This document shows positions 21,548 through 34,401 of a stretch of DNA of 64,000 nucleotides, one piece after another; position 1 is the first letter of the stretch, and each line of letters begins with the position of its first letter. The stretch covers positions 310,001 through 374,000 of the forward strand of contig MU004239.1 of NCBI GenBank assembly GCA_010405405.1, written 5' to 3'. This stretch comes from Microthyrium microscopicum (Eukaryota > Ascomycota > Dothideomycetes > Microthyriales > Microthyriaceae). The position numbers were made by a program, and so were the translations under genes. Under the pieces are notes generated by a model. It was not told the DNA's origin, searched no databases, and saw only the letters and a program-made list of their open reading frames with translations.

Positions 21548-24346
21548 ATGGCCACAAACCCCAAACGCACCTCCATACGCTCCATACGCTCCACACCCCA
21601 AACCCCCTCTACACGAACAACCAACAACTCCGCCGTCCTCGCCTCCCTGCGCGCCACACAACTCGTCGCCAACACCCCCTCCTCAACAAGCAATGCCACG
21701 AGCAAGTCCGTCCTGCCCGCCGAGTTGATCAACATGATACTGGAGCATCTGGGAGTGCGCGACCTCTTTGCGTTTGCGCGCACGGCGCGCCGCATGCAGG
21801 AGATGGTGTTTGATGATACGCGCTGGGTACAACGGCTCAAAAGTATGGGGGTGTGGGATGAGGGTGAGGCGAGGCGGAGGGCGGAGGATGGGTTGAAGAG
21901 GGGGGCGGGTGCGCCTGTGGGGAAGGCACTGCCTGGGGGTAGGCGGAGTATGACGCTGTTTGATGCGGGTGCGGAGGAGAGGAAGAAGAGTGCGGAAGGG
22001 GATGCTAAGGGGAAGGGTAGCAGTGATGCCGGGTTCGATAGACCGAAGCTGGTGTCGGGAGCGGTGGCGCCGTCAGGTGTGGCAGCGAAGGACCCTATGG
22101 CTGCGTTGAAGGTGATGGCGCGGGTACGGTCGATTCGTGGGTTTGCGAGGCAAGAGTTTGGAAAGGTGTATGGTGCTTTGGCGCCGTTTTACTTTGACAT
22201 TGCGCGATCGCAGAGCCATTCGGATCCGGTGTTGTTCAGAACGTATCGAGAGCCAGAGCAGCAGGCGCAAATGCTGTCACAATTGCGAAGATTTGTCAAG
22301 GCCGACTATTCTCAAGGCTGGGATCTGAGAGAACAGAAACTAGAGAACATTATGGGCATCTTTGAAAACGCCGTGCTACGGGAGTTTGAGCAAGGAATGA
22401 ATTCTGGAGATGCCGAAGGTCGAATGAAACGCTACGCAACTGTACTGGTTATTCTGAATGGTGGCAGCTCCGGAATCGACATGTTCATCCAGAACAATCC
22501 AGTCATGTTACACAAGGATGAACTTGGTCACCCTTCAGAATGTATAAGAACCGCATTTGATGGCCATATCAACCTGGCTCCTTCAGAGACATTTTTTAGC
22601 CAATTGGCAGCAAGGATGAATGAGCAGATTGAGATCATAGACAAAGTCTTTCCACAAACAATTGACGTTCTGTCGCCATTTCTCGAAAGGATAGCCGACG
22701 AAGTAGTTTCGGAATATATTACAACACTCTTTGACGAAGCTCACGAGCAGAACATTGAGTCATATCTCAAAGCGGTTCCTGGGCTTTTTCAGCAGGCACT
22801 TAGATTTGCGATATCCTTGAAACCATCTAAAGCCACAAAGACCGAATTCAAGGACTTTTCAAAAGGCATCATTTCCAAAACATTTGAACAGCATATAGAT
22901 CTATATCTTCATGAGGAGCTCGACTTTTTCAATAAAAAATCCCTACGAGAGGTAGAGTCGTGGGAGCAACGACTTCAAGAGCAAGAGGCTTCCCAGGAAT
23001 CCTTTTTTTATTCCAACGTCAGCCGGCAAGCTGCCAAACAGGACTTTTTAAGTTCATTCAGAAAAATGGTCATGATGCCTATCAATGCCACCAGTACTCT
23101 TGTAACCGGCGGAGGCACAAAGAAAACCATACTGACCAACTCTTCATCAGCGACACCGAACCGATCCTCTACTCCAGTTCCATTTGAGCTATCCGGAACA
23201 ACCATTAGTCAACCTCAAGATGCACCTACCTCTGAACTCGCAGCCAAAGCAGCTGTAATGAACTCACGTCTCGAAGGCATCAAATCGCTATTCAGCATCG
23301 AAGTCGCCTTGGACCTCGTACATGCAGCCAAAACTTCCCTGGAGCGCATTGCGACTTTCGTCGCCCTTGGCGGCCAGTCTGGTGAAGAAGCACGCGAACA
23401 ATGTGAGGCTATTTTCGTCTCTCTGCTCCAGCTGCTAGGCACTCGCCATATCAAGACCGGCTTTGACAAAGCTGTCAACCATTTAGCCGTGTACAACCCC
23501 CGTGAAATCGGTCCACATGGCACCACGGATGGGGTACAGCCACTGGTAACGTTCTTGGAGCTGGTAAACGTTGGCGATCTGATCCAGCAAATGGTGGACG
23601 TGTTCTACGTTCAAGAGCTAGTCATGCCAAAACTCAGTGATGCAGATGACTTTGTAGCGCCTGCCGTCAAGGAGAAGAAGCGCTTTGAACAAATGCTCGA
23701 TGAGCGTGTGGCTGCTGGTTTGAATAAAGGCATTGATGTGCTCATGGACGAGGTTGAGTATATCTGCGCTACCACACAACAACCTAGTGACTTCAACCCT
23801 CTGCCTGGGCCGGATGGGCAAGTTGTTATGATGGACATTGGGCCTTCAGAAACAGCGACACAGGTTGTGGACGTGGTGCGCAATCACGTCAACATGCTGG
23901 TGGGCAGCACCGATAAAAACGTGCTGGATGTGTTCAACCAAGAAGTTGGTGTCAGGCTGTTTACTGTGCTATGTAAACATCTGAAGCGGCAGCGGATTAG
24001 CGTAGATGGCGCTATTCGTTTGATCAGGTTCGTTTTTCCTACTTTCTTTCTTGAGCACACTTGCTAATCTCTTAGTGATACGAATCATTACCACGCCTAC
24101 ATTCGCTCCATGAAAAATAAGACGCTGACGGAATACTTCAACGCTATGCGTGAACTGTCTCAGATATATCTAATATCACCGAATGATGCGAAAGAGATTG
24201 GCACGATCTTGGCTGATTCGGATCGATATCGGGGCATCTTTACTGCAGAAGAAGTATATCAGTTTGCAGAGAGGCGCGCAGACTGGTTTGTTGTTAAGAA
24301 AGATGTGGAGAAGGCTATGTATGGTATGGGATGTGTTATGATGTGA
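21548..24346 (+). CDS. RCY1: Recyclin-1 (Rcy1 / Pof6 family), F-box plus exocyst Sec10-like protein, 916 aa
   Basis: F-box protein involved in endosomal recycling and vesicle delivery (Rcy1 in budding yeast, Pof6 in fission yeast). Exons 21548-24027 and 24076-24346 flank a 48-bp intron (branch GCTAAT, acceptor CTTAG). A Ser/Thr-rich N-terminus leads into the F-box at residues 54-97 (LPAELINMILEHLG onwards). A charged linker with Lys/Glu-rich runs follows, then a long helical Sec10-like region from about residue 190 to the end. The final exon carries the conserved tail (DTNHYHAYIRSM, then EEVYQFAERRADW). The start is the first ATG of the open frame. Length matches the family. Confidence 0.88.
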
Positions 24347-27300
24347 GCTATGTCCTAGTCTTGAGTCTGGGCAGAAGTATCTGAAATGTACAGGTCTGTA
24401 TCTCTCCTCTTGACGATACATGTCATTGACGACCTTGCTCAATACCGTGATACCTTGAAGTTCACTGATCAAACGATCAACTATAACCATCGCTGCTGGT
24501 GCTCAATGAGTCGGATCAAGACATTGAAAACATGCGGAAAGAAGTATCTTGCTTTTTGGCATAATCAGTCTTGGACCCTCGATATCAGGCCTCCTACTCC
24601 TCTTCTCCACCGTTAGACTTGAAGTTGCACAGCCGTTGAACCTCCAGTTCTTCGGCTCGCTTCATTCTGGGCGCCTAACCCCGCAAGCAAATATTCAGAT
24701 AATGTTTCAAGAACAGCCACAACCGAGCAAGTCTATCGGCCCTTTCAAGCATTTGGAATTGTCATAATTCATCATGACTTCGAGAATCTGCAGTCTTTGA
24801 GGATAGAGCTGAGCGCATTGCACGACAATGATCATACAGACTGGAACAGAGCAGTCATGTACCTGATCGTCGTGATATCTGGACGTATCTTGCGTGATAT
24901 GAAGATAGATCTTGACAAGGATAGGGAATTACAAATGCCACGTTGGATCTTTTCAACCAGCTTCTCGGTTTGGAGTGATCCACTGCGGAACCACTGGACG
25001 CCGAACGATGATGTATGATTGATGTTTCAAAACAACCTTCGAATATTCTGCGTTATTTTGTGGTTGTTGAAGATGAATAACAGCTTCATCCTTCCTTTGA
25101 ATGGAATTTACGGACGAGTTCTTGCAGAAAGCGAACTGCTGATCGGTATTAGGAGCGTTCTCGACACACCATTGACATTCGCGTTATCGGAACATAGAAT
25201 CCCACGTTTTCTAAACAATCAGGCCAAAAAAGTCCGCCTCTCGCTTCTACGCGGAGCGCGAAAAGAACATTTAATTCAAGACTGTACCTCACCGCTCTTT
25301 AGACACGTTTTCAACAGATAGTATTTTGATACCCCGGAAAGAAATCACAGAGGGAACCATATAGGGGTGGGCCTGGGATAAATAAACTCTCCGCTGTCCA
25401 ACAACTCCGCTTACAATGCGCTTTTGCACGCCTGTACCTTGCAGCGCGGGACAAGGGGTGTACATCATGCGGGCAGATCCATGAATCGAGCTCGAGCGCG
25501 ACTGGATCCGTCTAATTGGACTCGTTGCAAACTCTTTATCGGCAGAAAGAATCTGCTGACGTCGAGTCTTGTAGCGGACACAGCATATTGTCTGCATGTT
25601 TCCTTTGCAGCGGGCGGTTGAAACGCGGGCTCATTGGCTGGAGGAAGTTAGTTTCCGGTCAGAGACTAGATCGTTTGCGGCTGAGGGTTAGAGGCGGCTT
25701 CGCGAAGAGTTTGAGACGTGAGGTGAGTTCTTTTTGGGCGAGCGTCTACATAAAGCGTTGGGAAACATGTTCAGAGTTCGGTGTGGGGCACTGGGGAAGA
25801 AGGATGGCGAAGTCTTGATTGCGAATGCTGGAAAATACGATCTTGGAAGTGAACGTTGAAGCCATGTTCCACCCTCTTTGAGTTAGCGGGCAAGGGAGCG
25901 GTTCAGGGATATGGGCATGTCCTGCATTAGGCAGGGGAAATTCTAGGTACAGAACTTATACTTTGATCTTGAGGTTCATCTGTCTAAAAGTGTTGAAGGT
26001 AGTAGTTGTGGCATTATTGGTTTCTCGATGATATTTGACCTTGAGGCCAGAACATCCATGAACTTTGAGTGTCGTACAATTTTAACAACTACCGGTATTA
26101 CCAGGCCAGACCCAGGTCTTGCCTTTACAGCTCGATTTGGATGGTTGACAGCACTGTACATGAAATAGGCGCCCATATGGCTTTTGAGGCTTGCGGGGAC
26201 ACGTCGATTCGCAACTCCTTGACGCTCGATCGACCATACACCACGATACCTCTTCATTTCCCATCCCTCCCTCAAAATCATCTGAGAGGAGCATGACTTT
26301 TGAAAGGCAATACCCAATGCAGCGGTTAGATCCGCGAAAAGGGAAGGTGCAAAGCCAAGTTCATCTCGCTTTGGGTCAAAACCGGCCCCCAGACCTTGAA
26401 TTGTGTGGGACAAGCAACGAATTAAGCTACAAAGTGGCAGCACAGTGACAGTTTGGACGTTATGGAACTACCGCGGTGGCTTGCAAGCCCAGCCAATAAT
26501 CTGTAAAGTGATGGCGACTTTTTGGTTGCACCCCTAAAGATGGAGAGGCTGACCTGTCCAATTACAGGGGCGTTATCAAGCCGCATGGCCACCAACGACG
26601 ATGGATCATAGCCATGAAGGTCGGTACTTCCATACTACCAGGCCTGATTTAAGCGAATGATTACTGCGTGGGCATTGCAGGTAGAGTCATATCAGGTTTG
26701 AGTATAATTGTTGACAGCGATAATGGAAGCGGCTCTCAAGGCAGGATACTCTGCTTTGCGTTAACTATTGCGAGGTATGTACGACAAGAATATACTCACG
26801 CCATTGACTGTTCTTCCAATCTTCGATGCAGGTAGAAGAACAGCAGGCAATTTTCCGCACGGTGCTTGCTTTTGAGCTTTATTCAAAAGCTTCAATCTGA
26901 GGGGGCCAGTCGGGAGTGGCTCTGCCGAATGAACACGAGAAAAGATGTGACCTGCCATGCAGCAATCAATCTGCAGGAGGCTTGAGAGGCATCGGAAGAA
27001 GTAGAGACAATACCCCTGTATCTTTCTATATGATAGATTGAAGTTGGAAAAGTAGCGGGAGAGGATAGTGATGGACTAGGTGAATGCATGGGTGTAGGTT
27101 TGAAATGCTTGATATTAGGGGTTAGAGTAAGACAAGGATATCGGTTGATAGCTACTAAAATCAAGATGTATTGTGTCATTTTCATACTATTTGCTTGAGA
27201 ATTTCTCGAGAGTCCATGTCAATTGCTAGTGCCTTTTCGAAATGGGATATATTGAAGTCTGAACTAGGCAATGAATGAGATGATAGATGGACAGATAAAT

Positions 27301-28280
27301 TATAAGCAACAAGCAATGTCATACTGAGAGTATTCACGTTCGAACTATAGAGTACTACTATAAACAACCAGATAATAGCATTGTCCACACTATAACGTTT
27401 GGCGTGGAGGTTTGGTGATCCGACCATGAGCTCAAACACTAAGTAATATGTTGTAGCAGCGTATACTATATCCATGTGTATTATACCTGTGGCAAATTCC
27501 GGGTAGAAAGTGGTCAGACACGAAGCAAACGCGAGAATGTCGAGATGGGAATAGAAGTAGAGGTTTAGAAGTTGAAGCGGCATAAGATACAGGTTCGCAT
27601 GAGAGGAATACCTACTGTATGATACTTGGCTTGAGCCCTCATGCTCACCACCATGCGACTCCTCATTAGGCAATTGACAGCACCAATGATTAGATATTGA
27701 CGTGAATTGTCTAGAGTCTACTTAGAGTAGTGCTCCTTATGCTGGTTGGTAGTCTTGAGTGTCTCTGCTCTGCTTGTATCTTGATCGCTTCATTCTTCAA
27801 CCACGAGAGGTACTAGAGTACGGAGTAGTATCCTACATGTCAAGGACCAACCACGATCCATCGGGATATTTACAGAGTGCAAACACCCATTAGATCTTGA
27901 TCAGTGCTGAATGGTGTGGTTAGTGCAGGTGTACAGTGTGACTCTGTTTGCTGCCGCCCTTGGCGCTTGGGTGGTCGTCCAGCCAGAGCAGAGAAACGGG
28001 TGCAGGCACCTCTGTGCTCCTCAATCAATCCCCTTACTCTCTCTTCTCATCCACTCATTTTTCTGTCCCCAGTCTTGCCCATCTCGCGGCCTCGTTGCCG
28101 TTGGCCCATTCATTCATTCCTTCGACAAATGTTCCTTCTATTGCAGTTGCAATTGCTCTGGGTCAGATCTAGAGATCCTCTGTGAGCAGCAGCTGCCACT
28201 CTGGCCAACAAGCGGCGCCAACTACGCCTGTCCTGGCCTGCCACGGCAATCAACGCCTGAGACGAACTCCAAACTCAACC
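24347..28280. other. 3.9-kb gene-poor interval between recyclin and RhoGAP genes
   Basis: No gene is supported. An open plus-strand frame of about 131 codons (24623-25018) lacks an ATG. Its product is protein-like (HHDFENLQSLRIELSAL), so it could be an exon remnant. A minus-strand frame at 27182-27673 encodes hydrophobic segments but starts at TTG. The last 380 bases are C/T-rich and are probably the 5' leader of the downstream RhoGAP gene. Confidence 0.4.
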
Positions 28281-31200
28281 ATGTCGCATAGCACCCTCCC
28301 TTATGCTGCCCACCCTACTCCAGCCTCTGACACTGACATCCACCATATACCGTCTTCGTCTTCTCGAACCGCCCAGCTTCGCTACCAGGTCACCAACCCG
28401 CCTGTCCAACCTGATCCTCCCCGCCTGCTTCGACCCTCTCATTCCCATTCTACCCTGGCCGACAGTATACGGGCTCTGCGAGATTCTTCCTCCATCTCCA
28501 ACACCAATCCTACCTCTCTCTCGGCCGCTTCCTCACCCGTCGAATCGCTGGCGAGTCGTCGTAGAGCAAACAAGCCGAGTCCATTGCCCGTGGCCTCATC
28601 ATCACACAACACCAAACTCTACCTTCGCGAAGGCCTTCACTCTCCGCTTTCTCCCACCTCGCCTTTCGCCTTGCCAACTCTTCCGACCTTACCATCTACC
28701 CCCAGAGATCGATTAGACGCGCTCTTCTCTCCACCTGTTGGCAGCCCAAGTAGAGATACGTCTGTTGCCAATCTTTCTCCGAGAACTGTCTCCGATTCCA
28801 ACGCTCTGCGTCAACAATCATCTTATGGTCAGCTACGCAAGCCTTCTCTTCCCTCTATCTTGTCTCACCCTCGCCAAACGCCCCCGCCGCTTTCACCGAC
28901 CACCCTAACCCAATTGCGCCCCAATATTGGTTCAGTGATGCCTCGAAACCCATCTATAGATTCTACCGTCTCGTCTGTATCATCAACATCACAACTAGCA
29001 CGGCCTGTTCAAGCTGGGGTTAAAGGAAATGCGGACAACGATGAGAACTTTGATCCGGCGTCTTATGTAGCGCAAGCTGGCTCAGTAGAAGCAGCTCTTC
29101 ATCACTTGTGGAAAGAGAACCAGAATTCCACGGCACATAATTCTCAGCTATGGCGACTAGTAGAGAAACAAAGATCTATTCTACTGGGCTTGCAGAAAGA
29201 TCTCGACAAAGCTTGTAAAGAGCGAGAAAGATACCGGAAGAAACTAAAGGATCATCTGGCCCAATGTTCTTCTTCATTGACTGGCGCGTTACCTCAAGCG
29301 TCCTCGCTACAAAGAAGAGATACTGCCAGTCCTTCGCCTGCTCCCAGCGAACCGATCAGTGAATATTCCTCCAAGACCTTGAATGTGGCAACCAATTTTC
29401 GTAATGCCTCGTCCCAAGCAAGTAGCGAAGCGCCGTCTCCCAAGTTTGCTGTCCAGCCTACGCCCTCAACCTCCAGAAAGCCTGTCGCTACACGGAATAG
29501 CCCTCTTGAAAAATTAATGGATCAAGATCAATCGTTTGATGCTGAGGAAAAGCGTCGAACGGCGATTGCTATTCCACCGAAAGCACCACAGTCTCCAGTT
29601 TCTCCACTAGGCTCTAGCTCAGATCGTACAAGCCTTGATGCATCTCCAGTAACGTCGATCAGCGCAATCGGAGAACATTCATTGGAAAGAATGGGCACTC
29701 CGCTAACAGAACCTTCTGTAGTCACCGAAGTCTCTCCAATTGAACGAGAACCACCAGCAAAGAAAATCGAGGCATTCAAGCCTCCAGCTGTCTCGATAGT
29801 CGGCGCAAAGGCTACACCACCTCCATCTTCCAACCCACCAGCCCCACCCTCTGTTGCTATAACAAATCCCACTCCTATAGTTGATGCCGGGTCGTTCCCA
29901 AGTCCTCCTAAACCTTCGATGGCGAACCGTAAACCAGTCCCTAAACCTTTGAATCTGGTGCAATCCAATCTTTCGCCAAGTCATGAGAAAAGCCGTTTCG
30001 CAGATCTCTCGCCTATCATTGCAGTGCGCGATGCTGGCCAAGTCGCCGAGGAGGTTGATCGAGGCCGAAGAAGAACCCGACGGGATGATGACATGGCGCG
30101 CGAAGCCATTGCAATCAAAGAGGAGGAAGTGAGAAGCCTGTCCAAAAAGAGTGTGAGCAAGAAATCAAAGTCGAAAAGCACAGGGACAACTCCCCTTGCT
30201 TCCCCTTCGACCACACCATCTCTGCAACATCCAAGTACTAGCATCATTGCAGCTTCACCAAAGATTGAGATTCCCCCATCTCCTCGACTGCCACCGCCCA
30301 ACGCGTCTTCATTGTTGAGCCCAGTTGGATCAGAATCCTCGATGCATTCCACTCGAATTCAACACACAAGCTTGACAGCGCCATTGCTCAGCCCAGGTCT
30401 GCCAATGAGCCCTCGACCTGGTCATCGGCCTGCTAATTCCCCTGCTCCACGACACCCAAAGCAAAATTTGAGCATTTCTTCAGTTAGCAACTCACCTCCA
30501 TCGCCTGCGGCTCAGACACCCAGCACAGGCTCTTCTCTGCAGGCCAATGCTTCACCTGCTTTTGCACCAGTGCAAAGCTTGAGTGTCAAGGAGCCTGACG
30601 CCGTACCCTCGCCTCTGTTTTCCAAGAAAAAAGAGCCCCCTATTCAGGTGGATCCACCAAGAAGAGATGCCCCTAAAGCGCCGGTCTCTGCACCCGTAGT
30701 TGTTGACAATGCGCCTATAGTCCCACAAGTGGCCGCACCCGTGCAGCCACCCATGGCCCATCCAGCACCAGTGGTTACATCCTCTATGGACCCAGTACCA
30801 ACCCAAACAGGAAGCAAGTCAGAAGCCATGGCGACACACGCAATTTTTACCGGACTAGTTTCAGACCAGTATCCTGGCTTATTGCTTCCTCCCAATGCCC
30901 TGCCCTCAATCGATGTCAAAGTGTTCTCATCTCGACTCCGCCCGTCCAGAAATAGCATAATGCTGTCGTTAGAGGAAGATCCAGTATTTTTGCTTGGCAT
31001 ATACGCCCGCTCGGATGGCAGACAGCTTTGGCGGTTGGAGAAGACATCTCAAGCTCTCCCTTCTCTTCACGCACAAGTGAAGTCTCTTTGTCAGTTTGAC
31101 GGCAGATTGCCTGATGCTTCGCTGTTCCAGGGCCATTCTCCTGCTAAAATCGATGCGAGAAGAGCTGCTTTAAATGCATATTTCGACATGCTTTTGGATA

Positions 31201-33492
31201 CACCTCTGAATGAGGATGCGGCTCTTGTTGTCTGCCACTTTTTCTCCACTGATGTAATGGAACCAGAGAAAGAACCCGTAGTTGTCCCAGTTGCTCCTCA
31301 GCCAAAGAAAGGCAGCATTTCGAAGCTCAATGTGCGTCCGTTACGAGATGGATATCTCACCAAGCGGGGAAAGAACTTTGGAGGCTGGAAGGCGCGGTAC
31401 TTTGTACTTGATGGTCCTGAGCTCAGATACTACGATTCACCAAGTGGTCCTCAAATTGGCACCATCAAACTGTACCATGCGCAGATCGGAAAACAGTCGA
31501 ATAATAGAGCCTCTGCAGAATCTCCAATGGGACGAACCGATGACGACAATCAATACCGGCATGCCTTTCTCATTCTTGAACCCAAGAAAAAAGATTCGTC
31601 TTCACTTGTACGACACGTTTTATGTGCAGAAAGTGACGAAGAGCGAGACGCCTGGGTCGAAGCTTGCATGGCTTATGTAGATGTCCTTTCGGAAAAGAAG
31701 ACGCGTCAAAGTACGGTCCCTAAAGGGTCAGGCGGTCCTACATCTCAAGCGCAATACCCGAATCTTGTACCTGCACCATTGCAAGCTCCCCAGCAGCCAA
31801 CTTTAATGGAGAACAATGGAAGAGAAGCTTCCCAAGAACGCGACACAACTCCATCCTCTCAAGCTTCGATGAGAGACAATCCTGGCCACGAATCACGTGC
31901 TTTCGGCTCGTCGAATACAGGCAGCATTCGACGCAACGAGTCTTCTCAGCCTCGCTCATCTTCTAGATTGGAACAAGAACAAAACCAAACTCTTGGGGTT
32001 AGCTATGAATCCACAATACAAGCTGAAGCTCCCATAATAGGTCATTCCCCTTATCATACTCGGAATAGTCCAGACCTCAGCAATGGCAGCTTCCCCAGAA
32101 GCCAACAGATGATGCCAAACAATCAAAGTCAATTCAGCATATCCGGGCCCAAAAATGGTTCGGTAATCTCTGATATGGCTTCATGGGGTCTTAAGACTCC
32201 TGCTCGAGAAAAGAAACGTAGTATCTTTGGCTTTGGCTCTCGTGGCCGGTCATCTTCGGACACTAATACTCCCCAATTGGGCAAGGAACCCTCTCCAGCA
32301 CGCGCCACTCCTGTACAAATGGAAAGATCGACTTTACGAAATGTGTTCGGTATGCCTCTTGCCGAAGCAATTGAAATCTCGCCCCCTGAAGGTGTAGACG
32401 CGCAGATTCCTGCAGTTGTGTATCGCTGTATTGAGTATCTAAGAGCCATGAAAGCTGTGGACGAAGAAGGTCTGTTCCGTCTCAGCGGATCGAACGTCAC
32501 TATCAAGGGACTGCGCGAGCGCTTCCAGGTAGAAGGAGATGTCAATCTTCTAGAAGGCGAATACTACGACATTCACGCTGTTGCTTCTCTACTCAAGCTC
32601 TATCTGCGAGAGCTTCCAAACTCCATTCTAACACGAGACCTACACATGGAGTTTTTGGAGCTAAACAAAATCAAAGACCCTCAGAATAAGGATAAAGAGA
32701 CGCATGAAAAGGTTCTTGGCGCCAGCATGCTTATGCAGAAAGTCCCAGAGCCAAATTACTATCTTCTAAAAGCATTGTGCTCGTTTCTCATGGAAGTAGC
32801 GGGCAACTCAGACAGGAACAAGATGACTGTTCGAAATTGTAAGTGTCATTTCTATCATTGTTCCGCCAATTCTTACTAACTGATCTACAGTGGGCATAGT
32901 TTTTGCCCCGACTCTCAATCTTCCCGCCTGGCTCATACAGCTCTTCACCGAACACTTTGACGAGATCTTCAGCGACACTTTTGTTGACGATAGTGCCTCC
33001 CCCATCAAGGAAGTCTTGGTGGAGGCGCCGCCTCCTCCCGACGCCATCCGCTCTCCTCGCCACCAGATGTTTTCTGACCTGCCAACACCCGCTCATAATC
33101 AGACGTCTTTTGCTGGCTTCCAGCCAATGGGTGCCGCCCAGCCTGTCAAGCAGATGCAGCGGAGCACATATGTGCCTACAGGCTCCCAGCAGCATGCCCA
33201 GTATGCCCCTCAGCCGCATAATGAGTATGCTGGGCCACAACAAGCACCGTATGGCCAGCAATATCAGCATCAATCGTACCATCCACAGTACCAGTACCAA
33301 CCATCGATGAACTCGCAGCAAGGCGGCCATGCTGATGGTAACTACGGTTCGCTCAACGGTATGCTTCCGCAGGGTCAGCAGCAATTAGGCCCTCCCGAGT
33401 CTCGCCGAAATCGTCGTGAGAGTGCGATGATGGGCATGGATATTGGCCTGGTTGGTCAGCGACAGGCGCCTCGACAGACATTGCGCGAGTAG
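28281..33492 (+). CDS. BEM3: RhoGAP with PX-like and PH domains (Bem3 type), 1719 aa
   Basis: GTPase-activating protein for Rho-family GTPases, most likely Cdc42, acting at sites of polarised growth. Exons 28281-32838 and 32891-33492 flank a 52-bp intron that splits the GAP domain. The frame is open upstream of 28281 but only to a GTG, so this ATG was chosen. Residues 1-850 are Ser/Pro-rich and disordered, apart from a coiled coil at about 273-325 (LWRLVEKQRSILLGLQKDL). A PX-like domain lies at about 853-990. A PH domain lies at about 1018-1133 (DGYLTKRGKNFGGWKARYF). The RhoGAP domain lies at about 1355-1550, with the arginine finger in GLFRLSG near residue 1400. The tail is Gln/Tyr-rich. PX-PH-RhoGAP order is the Bem3 layout. 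Confidence 0.9.
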
Positions 33493-34401
33493 TGCCTGCG
33501 CAGGATATATCCGGCTGGACTTGCTCGCTGCTAAAAATCACCGGAACCCGACTTTCAGTCTCTGACTCTGTTCAGCAACTCGGTCAGCATATTCATCCCG
33601 CGGACTACGCACAACTTCTGGTATTCTTTGGATCAACCGCCATGCTTTGCTTTCCTGACTTTCGAGCTTCGATTGATACCCATTCCATCGATCTATTTTT
33701 CAATCATGTTATACTTACTTTCTAATACATTTGCGCTGCACTAGACGATCAGCACCACTCAGGAGCTGTTACACCGCGACTAATTTACTGGACTTGACAC
33801 AGCTGGAACTATTACTTATTTGCATTCAACCAGCCAAACCGGCTTGTCAGCGTGTGCCCACATTTTACCTTTATTTCAGTCTTTGCTTTTATTTTGGACG
33901 TTTTATTCCCCCCCGCCGTTGAGCTGTTTTGGATAGATAGGCGCAAAAATGTATGATACGCGTACTGGAAGACCCCAAAGACTTGGATGATGATGGAAAT
34001 TGTGTTGTTGTGTTGTTTTCTTGTAATGCTACACACTGGTTACAACGCGTTGCGAACTTGACACCCTTATATACATAGTAACGTTTTGAAATGATAGCCT
34101 CCTGTTTATACATTTATTCCACCTCCAGCTTCCCGTATCCCTATCCTCTCGCTCCAAGAAAGCCGCTTCACGCGACATCGAATGCTAGGTCGCCTGATGA
34201 AGGAAAATCGGCGTAGGGTTATAAACATATATGATAAATGTGGTATCAACTAATTCTGGAACCGTTCTGGTTGTCAGGTCCTCTAAATCTCTGCCCCTCC
34301 TGATCCCCTCGCGTCCCCGATGCTTCATTATAACGCCGTATAGATTCGGTGAACAGTATTTAGTTTTCTGCTCGTTGAACAACTCATATCCCTGTCTCTT
34401 A
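33493..34401. other. Intergenic region between convergent genes
   Basis: 909 bp holding the 3' ends of the RhoGAP and SURNod19-like transcripts. Nothing else is recognised. An AT-rich part lies near 33,700-34,100. Confidence 0.5.

Noticed and set aside
25976-26443. Minus-strand 155-codon frame
   Set aside because: Starts at GTG; product has no recognisable domain and there is no neighbour or splice evidence.
27182-27673. Minus-strand 163-codon frame with hydrophobic segments
   Set aside because: Starts at TTG. An upstream ATG is in another frame and no convincing intron joins them. It could be an exon of a membrane protein but cannot be supported.
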